Shown here piece after piece: positions 1 through 10,617 of a DNA stretch of 64,000 nt (its first letter is position 1; every line of letters starts with the position of its first letter). The notes beneath the pieces were generated by a model. That model ran no database searches. It was not told where the DNA came from and was given only the letters and a program-made list of their open reading frames with translations. The DNA lies in NCBI RefSeq assembly GCF_050003625.1, contig NC_134398.1, positions 16,876,997 through 16,940,996 on the forward strand. Direction: 5' to 3'. The DNA is from Haematobia irritans. Taxonomy: Eukaryota > Arthropoda > Insecta > Diptera > Muscidae. A program made the translations under genes and the position numbers.

Positions 1-837
1 AAAATTTTCTGTAGATATAAAATGTCTAAAATTTTCTTGAAAAATTAAATATTCATAAAATATTCTACAAACATAAAATTTGGACAAAATTTTCTATAGA
101 AATAAAATTTTGACAAAATTTTCTATAGAAATAAAATGTTGACAAAATTTTCTATGGAAATAAAATTTTGACAAAATTTTCTATAGAAATAAAATTTTGA
201 CAAGATTTTCTATAGAAATAAAATGTTGACAACATTTTCTATAGAAATAAAATTTTGCAAAATTTTCTATAGAAATACAATTTTGCAAAATTTTCTATAG
301 AAATAAAATTTTGCGAAAATTTTCTATTGAATAAAATTTTGTATAGAATAAAATGTTGAAAAAATGTGCTGTAAATATTAAAATTTAACAAAATTTTCTA
401 TAGATATAAAATTTTAACAAAATTTTCTATAGATATAAAATTTTAACAAAATTTTCAATAGATATAAAATTTTGACAAAAATTTTCTATAGGTATAAATT
501 TGTGACAAAATTTTCTATGTAAATAAAGTGATGATAAAATTTTCTAAGGAAATAAAATTTTGGCAAAAAATACTTTGGATATAAATATTTGATAAAATTT
601 TCAATAGGAATAAAATTTGACAAAATTTTATATGGAAATAAAATTTTGGCACAATTTTCTATAGAAGTAAAATTTTAAGAAATTTTTCTATTGAAATAAA
701 ATTTTGACAAAATTTTCTATAGAAATCAAATATTGACAAAATTTTCTCTGGAAATAAAATTTTGACAAAATTTTCTATAGAAATAAAATTTTAACAAAAT
801 TTTTTATAGAAATAATATTTTGACAAATTTTCTATAG
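1..837 (+). repeat. 29-bp AT-rich satellite array
   Basis: Tandem, diverged copies of a 29-bp unit; a clean example lies at 9918-9946. Each unit centres on TTTCTATAGAAA, followed by TAAAATTTTGACAAAA. Single-base variants and 1-3 base indels are frequent, and one stretch (360-520) has TTAACAAAATTTTC variants. No coding content; the array stops where a SINE begins. Confidence 0.95.
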
Positions 838-1125
838 ATACCACATTGGTGAACTTCTCTTTTATCACTGAGTGCTGCCCGATTCCATGTTAAGCTCAAT
901 GACAAGGGACCTCCTTTTTATAGCCGAGTCCAAACGGCGTTCCACATTGCAGTGAAACCACTTAGAGAAGCTTTTAAACCCTCAGAAATGTCACCAGCGT
1001 TACTGAGCTGGGATAATCCACCGATGAAAAAAAACTTTTTTTGGCGTTCGGTCAAAGCAGGAATCGAAACCACGACCTTGTGTATGCAAGGCGGCCATGC
1101 TAACCATTGCACCACGGTGGCTCCC
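838..1125 (-). mobile_element. tRNA-derived SINE, tail missing
   Basis: Read on the minus strand this starts GGGAGCCACCGTGGTGCAAT, runs through a tRNA-like head with a B-box-like GGTTTCGATTCC (one extra T against GGTTCGATTCC), then a unique body ending at the sequence TTCACCAATGTGG. The last ~45 bp of body and the CCTAA-type tail seen in sister copies (10057-10397, 48261-48607) are absent, replaced by satellite. The reading frames here on both strands are by-products. Confidence 0.85.
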
Positions 1126-1209
1126 AACTATAGAAATAAAATGTTGACAAAATTTTTTATTGAAGGATTGAAAAACAACACAACAAATTTTCTATACAAA
1201 ACCATTTTT

Positions 1210-1500
1210 TTTATTTCAGCTTAAAACTATGCGTTGACTAAACTACCGCCGTAGCTCATCCAACAGATGAAAATTGTGTTTCTTAAATTTATTTTGACAA
1301 AGTCCTATAAGTTAGACTACAAAATGGTTGGATGGATGGCCGTTTCGGAATTACTACAGCCCTCAACAGCATTCTCTGCTTACAACAAAACTATCAAACA
1401 ATTATCAGAATATATACTATATATATGAATTACACTCGAACCTCCCGAAAAAAGGTTTTCGTTAGTCGGCTTTGCCTAAATACATGTTTGTACAAATATC
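1210..1500. mobile_element. Fold-back (Penelope-like?) element, decayed copy
   Basis: Begins with TTATTTCAGCTTAAAACTATGC and follows the left arm of the element at 9143-9675, with many substitutions, through the hammerhead-equivalent region (1317-1386, minus strand) to the apex-like CGAACCTCCCGAAAAAAGG. No right arm is present. In the ribozyme-equivalent segment the core reads CTGTTGA in place of CTGATGA, so A6 is lost and stem II is broken. Confidence 0.75.
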
Positions 1501-2092
1501 TCACTTTTCTTTTTGACAAAATTTTCTATAGAAATAAAATGTTGATAAAATTTTCTGTAGAAATAAAATATTGACAAAATTTTTGATAGAAGTAATATTT
1601 TGACAAAATTTTCCATAGATATAAAATTTTAACCAATTTTTCTATAGAAATAAAATACTGGCAAAATTTACCCTAGAAATAAAATTTAAAAAAAAAATTT
1701 ATAGAAATAAAATGATGACAAAATTATCTATAAAATACTTTTTTTTACAAAAGAAAAATTTTAATAAATTTTCTATAGAAATACAATTTTGACAAAATTT
1801 TCTATAAAAATAAAATTTTAACAATACTTTCTATAGAAATACTATTTGAACAAAATTTTCTATAAAAATAAAATTTTCTATAGAAATAAAATTTTAACAA
1901 AATTTTCTTTAGAAATAAACTTTTCTATAGAAAAAAAAATGTTGACAAAATTTTCTACAGAAAAAAACAATTTTGAGAAAATTTTCTATAGAAATAAATT
2001 TTTTTTGCAAAATTTTCTATAGAAAAAAAAATTTTTTTTTGCAAAATCTTCTATAGAAATAAAATTTTGACAACATTTTCTATAGCAAATAA
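1501..2092 (+). repeat. 29-bp satellite array
   Basis: Diverged 29-bp units, with several A-rich slippage variants (1920-2050). The first ~290 bp shares many private variants with 2741-3048, including a unit with ATACTGGCAAAATTTAC and a TATCTATAAAATA stretch. The two blocks therefore descend from one duplicated segment. Confidence 0.9.
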
Positions 2093-2740
2093 TGCACATA
2101 TGCAGAAGTAATTCTGAAATAGACGGTTTAGAAATAAAAGGCAGTAACCATCCATATTATCTACCTTGTGGAGAGACAACCATCACCCAGGAGTGTAAGG
2201 ATTGAGCCTCTATATCAGGCAGCATATCAGTTAGATTTTAACAGGATTTCTGAGGATATTGTAGCGGAAGCGGTGAGAAGCTGTAAAGTTAATCCTATTA
2301 TCGAAATGCGACCACCGCCCAAGGCACTGGAGGGAACGTCCACATGGCACGCGTCACATACCCAGCTACATCTCCTCGACTTGCCACCAGATCACTTTGG
2401 ACACATCCCATTTCAGTCGCACAGTTCCTTGATCTGGATCAACGTACCGAAATTCTCATCAATCATCACCAATCATTTGCGAATCGAATTTCATACTGAC
2501 TACTGAAAAGCAACCATGAAAGTGACTGCAACTACAGATCATCGGCAACTAACCAACACCAAATCAGCGGCAAAGGCTCATAGATATCATACCAATGAAT
2601 TCAACGGCTTTTCCGATCATATACGATGGGAATATCTCACCAATTACCAGCCCTCGGTAAAGTTGCCAACATCTGTAACCCGAATGCCAAATGGACTTTT
2701 GAGCACTTACAGCGCATCATAGACACTAATCATGATATCA
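2093..2740. other. Low-copy island between duplicated satellite blocks
   Basis: A more GC-balanced stretch without satellite units. The top strand has an open frame of 112 codons (2168-2506, first residues MERQPSPRSVRIEP) and another of 68 codons (2516-2722). I recognise no family, motif, splice signals or RNA gene. It could be a decayed exon, a mobile-element fragment or chance. The flanking blocks at 1501 and 2741 are copies of each other, so the island was either inserted or kept between them. Confidence 0.4.
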
Positions 2741-3048
2741 CACTTTTCCTTTTGACAAAATTTTCTATAAAAATGAAATGTTGATAAAATTTTCTATAGA
2801 AATAAAATATTGACAAAATTTTTGATAGAAATAATATTTTGACAAAATTTTCTATAGATATAAAATTTTAGCAAATTTTTCTATAGAAATAAAATACTGG
2901 CAAAATTTACGCTAGAAATAAAATTTTGAAAAAAACTTTTTATAGAAATAAAATTTTGACAAAATTATCTATAAAATATATTTTTCACAAAAGAAAAATT
3001 TTACAAAATTTTCGAAAAAATTTTGACAAAATTTTCTATAGAAAAAAA
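2741..3048 (+). repeat. 29-bp satellite array, duplicate of 1496-1790
   Basis: About ten diverged units. The shared entry sequence TCACTTTTCTTTTTGACAAA (here CACACTTTTCCTTTTGAC) and shared unit variants tie it to the block at 1496-1790. Confidence 0.9.
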
Positions 3049-4124
3049 GAAGGCGAATATTTACCAGAAAGACCAGATAGAAGATGGTCACCATTTTTTG
3101 GTATTCACTAGGTATAGGTATCCAACACAACCACTGTCTTCTCTTCCAACTCAAAACAGACTCACAATACAATGGTAATTCTTTCTCTCTGTCTATCTTC
3201 ATACAAATACAGATACAAATCTCTTGTTTATTTGTAAATCATATCGAGACATAAAACATGTTTATTTCATTAACAACATTCATTTATTGTGTAACCTTAA
3301 GGCAGGTGTCAGCATTAGTCCAGCCTCAAATTCCCAGCTCCCAGGTTTGATGTGCCCTCAAATGAATTTCATCATCACGGCCTCACAAACAATCTCACGA
3401 AGCCATAGAATTTTTTTCACGATTTATTTGCACCTGTTGTATTTTCCCGAGGACTAATGTAATTTTTTTCTCCGTTCGCACCAAACAACTTTGCAAACGA
3501 GATGTTTTTGTGCAATTTTTTTTGTTCTCATTTTCTTTGGTGGTAATATTTTGCGTTTACCACCTCTATGGGGGATTGACATGGTATGATGTTAATCACT
3601 CCCCATGGTTGTCATTGTCATGTTTTGAAATTTTTATGCTTTTAAGGACCGTTGCTTGGCAAAAGATATTCATACATTTACACCTCTGTCTATTGTCATT
3701 TGGAAATGTTTAATCATTTCTTGCATTATTAAGCAGATCCGGCAAAATCTTAATGTCAAATTAAGAAGATTTTGTAAGGCTCAATTTTTCATTACGAAAA
3801 TAAGCCATTGATGAGTGACATAAAGAAAAGCTCATGTAATTTGTCAAATTTATTTGGCAAAAACTCATGAAATGAACATAAAGAAGAAACAAAAGATTTG
3901 CAATTCTATTACAAGGACGTCATTATGAATGATGGTGCAAATGGGAGAAATTGAATAAATGCTACCAACTATTCGGCAGGACGGAAACTCACAAAGCCAT
4001 AAAGATGTTTAAATATACAGCAACAGACTTTTCAATACCAATAGATGGAATACGACATTAAGAATATTTACAAATGTTTTACGAACTAAATATACCTAAG
4101 ATACACGTGGATCACATTTATTTA
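3049..4124. other. Non-coding, no recognised feature
   Basis: AT-rich sequence without satellite units. Short open frames up to 77 codons show no recognisable domain. I see no promoter, RNA or mobile-element signature that I can defend. Confidence 0.5.
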
Positions 4125-4374
4125 AAAAACAAAATTATTTTGCAAAATTTCTATTTTATTTCTATAAGATACAAATGGACAAACAACATTATTATGCAAA
4201 AGTGAAAAAAAAATATATTTTATTTCTATTGAAAATTTTATCAAAATTTTATTTTGATCGAAAATTTTGTCGATATTATATTTCTATGGAAAATTTTGTC
4301 AAATATTATTTTTTTATAGAAAATTTTGTCAAAATTTTATTTCAATCGAAAATGTTTGTCAAAATTTTATTTCT
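4125..4374 (-). repeat. 29-bp satellite array, reverse orientation
   Basis: Units read AAAATTTTATTTCTATAG followed by AAAATTTTGTC, the reverse complement of the blocks before it. This is the first orientation flip in the window. Confidence 0.9.
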
Positions 4375-5425
4375 ATGCCTCTTCGTAACCTTCCCCCACT
4401 GCCTTTGTAAATTTCAAGAAAACTTAAGATATTTTGTTTTTTTTTTTTTTTGCAGTTTTAGAGGAGGACTCTCCCCGACCACATATCGAAAAGTGATGTA
4501 GCGTATCTTTTGTAAACGTCCCAGAAAATGTCAAGAAAATTATAAGCCTAAAGGGACGGCCTCTCTTCCGTTGAAATATCACAAAATCAGGTATCAACTA
4601 TTAATATCTTAACCTCTCCCCAGTCCTCTGTAAATTTCAAGTAACTCGGTAAAGTTTAATTGTTTCTCTCTATGTACTTAAGAGAAGCGGATGTCTCCCT
4701 ATGCCCTTTTATTTTTATTAAAAAATCAGGAACCTGATATAAATTTCATAACCTCACCCATTTTTTCCGTACAATTTCAGTCGGGGGAGTTTAGTTTTGT
4801 TTTCACTGTACTTAAAAAAAAGTCGTGCAAAGGGGTGGCCCCCCTCCCAGACCAAATATCGACAAATAATGTAGCGGATTTTTGTCTACATGCCAACCCT
4901 AACATTCGATGAAAATTTCAAGCAAATCGCATAATTTTGTTCCAAGTTTCAAAAAGTAGGGCAAGGGGGAGGTCCCCCTCCCCATCCACATATGAAATCA
5001 TCAGGTACTCTATATTAATTCCATAACCTCACCACATTTTCTCTGTAAATCTCAGATAATTTAAAGAATTTTTGTTTTTTCGCTGTACTTAAAAAAAAGT
5101 CGCACAAAGGAGAGGCCCCCTCCCCCACCAAATATCGAAATAAAAAGTAGCGGATCTTTGTCTAGATGCCAACCCCAATCTTCAATGAAAATTTCAAGCA
5201 AATCGGTCAACTTTGGTCCAATTTTCAAAAAGACCGACGAAGGGGAGGTCCCCCTCCGCGACCAGGTGTCAAAAAATGAGGTACCCTATTTTCACCACAT
5301 GAACGCCCCCTACGATCTCTGAAAGTTTCAAGTAAATCGGTTCAGCCGTTTCGGAGCCAACTCGGAACATACAAACAAACAAACAAATAAATAAACATAG
5401 ATTGAATTTTATATATATAGATTGT
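4375..5425. mobile_element. Helitron-like interspersed repeat with internal ~140-bp repeats
   Basis: Degenerate internal units recur: AAATCAGGTA...TAACCTCACC at about 4583, 4726 and 4998, with a weaker match at 5275, and GGGGAGGTCCCCCTCC blocks at about 4966, 5112 (degenerate) and 5238. The end reads AAATCGGTTCAGCCGTTTCG, then (CAAA)n, then TTTTATATATATAGAT. That ending, with its AAATCGGTT...CCGTTTCGGAG phrase, is a pattern I associate with insect non-autonomous Helitron or LINE ends; the class is not settled. A reverse-oriented fragment lies at 42596-42840. Confidence 0.5.
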
Positions 5426-6800
5426 GTCAAAATTTTATTTCTATAGACAATTTTGTCAAAATTTTATTTCTATAGAAAATTTTTGTTAAAATTTTATTTC
5501 TGTAAAAAATTTTGTCAAAATTATATTTCTATAGAAAATTTTGTCAAAATTTTATTTTTATAGAATATTTTGTCAAAATTTTCTTTTATCGAAAATTTTC
5601 TCAAAATTTTATTTCTATAGAAAAATTTGTAAAAATTTTATTTTATAGAATTTTTTTGTAAAATTTTATTTCTATAGAAAATTTTGTCAAAATTTTATTC
5701 CTATAGAAAATTTTGTCAACATTTGGTTCATATAGAAAATTTTGTTAAAATTGTATTTTTATATAAAATTTTGTCAAAATTTTATTTTTATAGAAAATTT
5801 TATCAAAATTTTATTTTTATAGAAAATTTTGTTAAAATTTTATTTCTATAGAAAATTTTGTTAAAATTTTATTTCTATAGAAAATTTTGTTAAAATTTTA
5901 TTTCTATAGAAAATTTTGTCAAAATTTTATTTCTATAGAAAATTTTGTCAAAATTTTATTTTTATAGAAAATGTTGTCAAAATATTATTTCTATAGAAAA
6001 TTTTATCAAAATTTTGTTTCTATTGAAAATTTTGTCAAAATTTTATTTCTATAGAAAAATTGGTTAAAATTGTATTTATTATAGAAAATTTTGTCAAAAT
6101 TTTATTTTTATAGAAAATTTTTGTCGAAATTTTATTTGTATAAAAATTTTTGTCAAAATTTTATTTCTATAAAAAATTTTGTCAAAATTTTATTTCTATA
6201 GAAAATTTTGTCAAAATCTTATTTTATAGAATATTTTGTCAAAATTTTATTTTATCGAAAATTTTCTCAAAATGTTATTTCTATAGAAAAATTTGTAAAA
6301 ATTTTATTTTATAGAAATTTTTTGTAAAATTTTATTTCTATAGAAAATTTTGTCAAAATTTTATTCCTATAGAAAATTTTGTCAACATTTGGTTCATATA
6401 GAAAATTTTGTTAAAATTGTGTTTTTGTATAAAATTTTGTCAAAATTTTATTTTTATAGAAAATTTTATCAAAATTTTATTTTTATAGAAAATTTTGTTA
6501 AAATTTTATTTCTATAGAAAATTTTGTTAAAATTTTATTTCTATAGAAAATTTTGTTAAAATTTTATTTCTATAGAAAATTTTGTCAAAATTTTATTTCT
6601 ATAGAAAATTTTGTCAAAATTTTATTTTTATAGAAAATGTTGTCAAAATTTTATTTCTATAGAAATTTTTGTCAACAGTTTATTTATATAGAAAATTTTA
6701 TCAAAATTTTCTTTTTATAGAAAATTTTGTGAAAATTTTATTTCGTTAAATAGTTTTGTCCAAATTTTACTTCTTTAGAAAATTTTGTCAAAATTGTATT
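5426..6800 (-). repeat. 29-bp satellite array with 666-bp higher-order repeat
   Basis: Reverse-oriented units. A rare variant, CAACATTTGGTTCATATAG, occurs at about 5718 and again 666 bp later, with the same neighbouring variant units in the same order. That offset is close to 23 units, so a 23-mer block was duplicated in tandem. Confidence 0.9.
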
Positions 6801-8446
6801 TGAGTTCAACTCCTTACGCCAGTAAACTGGTTTGAGCGATTGCGTTACTGATGCCTTGTACAGACCCGAGCAAGGGTGAGTCATATAGGCCGGTCTCTTT
6901 CTTCCATCACCAGTAGCCAAAGAACTTGAGTCTCTATTCCTTCCGAGTCTTTTGAAAAAATTTCCTGGTGCCAACCATCAACATGGTGGGCAGCTGTAAG
7001 AATTATAGCCCTAATCCCAGCTTAATAGAGCAAGTACAGAATACTTACTCCTACTACTTCGTTTTTTTATACCATAAACTACTGGTAAAGGTACAATCAG
7101 TTCATCCTTAAACCCAGATTATATGCTTATTGACCCAGAATCAGTTATTGAAATTGTCCATCGAAGGCCTAAAATAAATAAATAAATAAAAATTATTCAA
7201 AAACCAAGATTTGAGGGATTTTTTAACTTTTGCAAATCTATGTAACCTTTCATATAAAAAATGGCACAATTCAATATTTCTCAAAAATGTCTCAAGTTTT
7301 TTAATGGAGTTTTGCATAATGAATCATTTCACAATTTTTTTGTGCATTTTTTTGACATTTTTCAATTCCGTCCGTCTGTCCGTCATTCTTTTCATATATT
7401 CGTCAGATATAGATCGAAAATCTTATGCAATCTTCTTGAAAGTTGCTAAAAGTTTAGCTCAATCACTGGGGAACTCCTCCACAAAGATACAAAAAAAACA
7501 AGTCTAATAGAAATAGTACTGAGGTATTTCCCTGAATTTCATACTCTTCTCACATTCTTCAATATTTTGGTCAATTGCCCTCTGCAAAGTTTACAACGCT
7601 ATTGGAATAAGAAAATTATAGATGAGAGAATTTAATAAATAAACAACGAGCGATAACAATAATCATTGGTTTATTCCAATTCACATAGTCCCCTTACGGA
7701 CAATTTATACCTCTTGGTATTTTGCACAAACTTGGCCTTATGTTACCGGAATACTTCAGAAATCATGAAAAAAAGTTTTCTTCTTGTCTTTTTTGTCAAA
7801 CATTCCCACACGTTTCAGATAACTGGTCCCATAAAGCCTATAGTCTTATATATCAATTTGCTTTGCTTTTTTTTCGACATTCTCTTCTATATTCTCAGGT
7901 ATACAATGGGCCATTTGCTCCATTTTTATATCATTCTGACAGTTCTGTTTTTTTTTTTTTTGACTCGTTTGTTTGTTTTTCCCCATCGCATTCATTGTCA
8001 TACGATATGTGACAAAAAAAACCAAACCAGAAACGGAAGTTATAAAGATGTTTCCACAGGGAATAAGAGAAAGAAGAAAAATACTCATACAAAATAGACA
8101 AAATATTCGCACACACAGAGCTTTGGTTTACAACACACACACACCTATGGCAATGTGAGACACCATCATCATCACAAACACAATGTACATTGGAACAGGA
8201 AGTATTTTTGTTTCTGCAGTATAATTTTAGGCTTATAGGCTTTAAGCATAAAATCTATAAGTCAAGTCAAATAGATTCTTTTTAACTATTCAAGCTTTTA
8301 TTTCCTATATAATTGAATCAACACAGAGGGAATGACAAAGGGAGGGCGACGGAAATTATGATTGGTTTAAATTTTATGGGATACATTAAAATTTAATAAA
8401 CTGTCATTACCAATAATACAATTTGTTTAATAGCATGCCTTCTATA
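6801..8446. other. Non-coding region with one weak minus-strand frame
   Basis: No satellite. At 6738-6974 the minus strand has a 78-codon frame (first residues MAPGNFFKRLGRNRDSS) in slightly GC-richer sequence. Its last codons run into the satellite, so it is not an intact gene; I do not recognise it. 7010-8446 holds AT-rich DNA with poly-T tracts (7950-7975) and a short CA tract near 8130. No RNA gene seen. Confidence 0.4.
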
Positions 8447-9142
8447 AAAATGTTGATGAAATTTTCTATAGAACTAAAATAGTGACAAAATTTTCTATAG
8501 AAAAAAATTTTGATAAAACATTCAATAGAAATAAATTTTTTATTAAATTTTCTATAGAAATAAAATTTTGACAAAATTTTCTATAGAAATAAAATTTTGA
8601 CAAAATTTTCTATAGAAATAAAATGTTGACAAAATTTTCAATAGAAATAAAATGTTGACAAAATTTTCTATATAAATAAAATTTTTATAAAAATGTGTGC
8701 TATAGAAATAAAATTTTAATAAAATTTTCTATATAGAAATAAAATTTTCTATATAGAAATAAAATTTTGTCAAAATTTTCTATAGAAATAAATTTTTGCA
8801 AAAATTTTCTATAGAAATAAAATTTTGTCAAAATTTTCTATTGAAATAAAATTTTGACAAAATTTTCTACAGAAATGAAATTTTGACAAGATTTTCTATA
8901 GAAATAAATTTTTCACTAAATTTCCATAGAAATAAATAATTGACTAAATTTTCAATAGAAATAAAATTTTCATAAAATTTTTTAAAGAAATCAAATATTG
9001 ACAAAATTTTCCAAAGAAATAAAATTTTGACAAAATTTTTTATAGAAATAAAATTTTGACAAAATTTTTTATTGAAATAAAATTTTGTCAAAATTGTCTA
9101 TAGGAATTAAATTTTGTCAAAATTTTCTATAGAAATAAAATT
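8447..9142 (+). repeat. 29-bp satellite array
   Basis: Diverged forward units up to the left boundary of the fold-back element. A minus-strand reading frame at 8867-9091 is the satellite read as a 29-codon periodic peptide and is not a gene. Confidence 0.95.
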
Positions 9143-9258
9143 TTGTTGTTATTTCTTTATTTCAGCTTAAAACCATACATTGACTAAACTACAAGAGTAG
9201 CTTAACCAACAGAGGAAAAGAATGTTTGTCAAATTTATTTGGGCAAAGCCCTTATAGA

Positions 9259-9327
9259 CTGCAAGATGGTTGGATGGACGCACGTTTCGGAATTACCACA
9301 TTCCTCATCAGCATCCTCTACTTGCAG
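9259..9327 (-). ncRNA. Hammerhead ribozyme motif (left arm)
   Basis: On the minus strand, in order: stem I strand CTGCAAG, internal loop TAGA, GGATG, core CTGATGA, stem II GGAAT/ATTCC with loop GTGGTA, core GAAA, stem III ACG..CGT, cleavage triplet GTC, then CATCC, AACCAT and CTTGCAG closing stem I. All invariant hammerhead positions are present (C3, U4, G5, A6, G8, A9, G12, A13, A14, the A15.1-U16.1 pair and C17), as is the G10.1-C11.1 pair. Predicted cleavage is between 9277 and 9276. Stem I is open, so this is type I topology. Activity is not shown by sequence alone. Confidence 0.85.
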
Positions 9328-9449
9328 CAAAACTATCAACCAATTATCAGAATAAATTCAGGCAGTTTATTAAACCCAACAAAAACCACACTTGAACCCT
9401 CCGAAAATAAACTGCCTGAATTTATTCTGATAATTGGTTGATAGTTTTG

Positions 9450-9518
9450 CTGCAAGTAGAGGATGCTGATGAGGAGTGTGGAAATTCCGAAACGTGCGTC
9501 CATCCAACCATCTTGCAG
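9450..9518 (+). ncRNA. Hammerhead ribozyme motif (right arm)
   Basis: Top-strand copy of the same motif. Stem I CTGCAAG 9450-9456 pairs with CTTGCAG 9512-9518, and GGATG 9461-9465 with CATCC 9501-9505. Core CTGATGA is at 9466-9472; stem II is GGAGT 9473-9477 with ATTCC 9484-9488; GAAA is at 9489-9492; stem III is 9492-9499; cleavage is predicted after C9500. Relative to the left arm, one stem II base changed from A to G, turning an A-U pair into a G-U wobble, which the fold tolerates. The other arm difference falls in the stem II loop. Confidence 0.85.
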
Positions 9519-9675
9519 TCTATAAGGGCTTTGCCCAAATAAATTTGACAAACATTCTTTTCCTCTGTTGGTTAAGCTACTCTTGTAGTTTAGTCAATGT
9601 ATGGTTTTAAGCTGAAATAAAGAAATAACAACAATGCTTAAAGAACAAAACCAACAATAACAAAACAAAACAAAT

Positions 9676-10056
9676 GAAATAAAATTTTGACAAAATTTTC
9701 TAAAGAAATAAAATTTTGACAAAATTTTCTAAAGAACTAAAATTTTGAAAAAATGTCTAAGGAAATAAAATTTTGACAAATTTTGTATAGAAATAAAATT
9801 TTGGCTAACTTTTCTATAAAAATAAAATTTTGACAAAATTTTCTATAGATAAAACAATTTGACAAAATTTGTGTAGAAATAAAATTTTGACAAAATTTTT
9901 TATAGAAATAAAATTTTGACAAAATTTTCTATAGAAATAAAATTTTGACAGAATTTTCTATAAAAATAAAATTTTGACAAAATTTTCTATAGTAATAAAA
10001 TTTTGACGAAATGTTCTATAGAAATAAAATTTTGACAAAATTGTCTATAGAAATAT
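9676..10056 (+). repeat. 29-bp satellite array
   Basis: Forward units, several close to consensus; 9918-9946 is a clean unit. It lies between the fold-back element and a SINE, both of which sit in satellite sequence. Confidence 0.95.
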
Positions 10057-10397
10057 GTTAGGTTAGGTGGCAGCCCATGTAGCAGGCTCACTTAGACTAT
10101 TCATTCCAATGTGATACCACATTGGTGAACTTCTCTCTTATCACTGAGTGGTGCCCGATTTCATGTTAAGCTCAATGACAAGGGACCTCCTTTTTATAGC
10201 CGAGTCCGAACGGCGTTCCACATTCCATTGAAACCACTTAAAGAAGCTTTGAAACCCTCATAAATATCACCAGCATTACTGATGTGGGATAATCCACCGT
10301 TGAAAAACTTTTTTGGTGTTCGGTCAAAGGAGGAATCGAACCCACGACCTTGTGTATGCAAGGGGGGCATGCTAACCATTGCACCACGGTGGCTCCC
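10057..10397 (-). mobile_element. tRNA-derived SINE, near full length
   Basis: On the minus strand: a tRNA-like head with GTGGTGCAATGGTTAGCATG in the A-box region and a perfect B-box GGTTCGATTCC (10332-10342), a ~230-bp body containing GGCTATAAAAAGGAGGTCCC, then a CCTAACCTAAC tail. The anticodon arm region reads CTTGCATACACAAG. RNA polymerase III boxes plus a short tandem-repeat tail fit a LINE-mobilised SINE. Flanking target duplication is unclear because both sides are satellite. Confidence 0.9.
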
Positions 10398-10617
10398 GTA
10401 GAAAAAAAATTTTGACAAAAGTTTTCTATAGAAATAAAATTTTGACAAAATTTTCGATTGAAATAAAATCTAGACAAAAATTTTATATAGAAATAAAATT
10501 TTGACAACATTTTCGATTGAAATAAAATTTTGACAAATTATTCTATAGAAATAAAATGTTGACGACATTTTCTATAGAAATAAAATTTTGACAAAATTTT
10601 CTATAGAAATAAAATTT
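10398..10617 (+). repeat. 29-bp satellite array
   Basis: Seven or eight diverged forward units between a SINE and the second fold-back element. Confidence 0.9.

Larger units (their letters stand above)
9143..9675. mobile_element. Fold-back element with two hammerhead-bearing arms
   Basis: Two inverted arms of 227 bp (9143-9369 and 9408-9634) pair without indels and with only about two mismatches, around a 38-base loop. The right side continues past the arm with (CAAAA)-rich sequence to about 9675; the left side abuts the satellite directly. Each arm contains a complete hammerhead ribozyme motif. Related pieces lie at 1210, 10618, 40067 and 42481. No coding capacity. The layout, with ribozyme-bearing terminal repeats in inverted order, resembles the pseudo-LTRs of Penelope-like retroelements, where hammerheads are established. 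That assignment is inference; a pure fold-back DNA element is the alternative. Confidence 0.85.

Noticed and set aside
1..837. CRISPR array or regular spacer array
   Set aside because: Units are contiguous and diverged, with no unique spacers of constant length, in eukaryotic-type DNA.
2168..2506. 112-codon frame as a confirmed gene
   Set aside because: No family recognised, no splice or promoter evidence, and it lies between satellite blocks; listed only as an unassigned island.
9226..9551. Two frames beginning MSNLFGQSPYRLQDGWMDARFGI on opposite strands
   Set aside because: They are the same arm of the fold-back element read from each side of the inverted repeat; the sequence is explained by the RNA motif, not by a protein.
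10325..10397. A functional tRNA gene (head of the SINE)
   Set aside because: A- and B-box-like elements are present, but the acceptor stem does not pair, and the sequence continues into a SINE body and tail.
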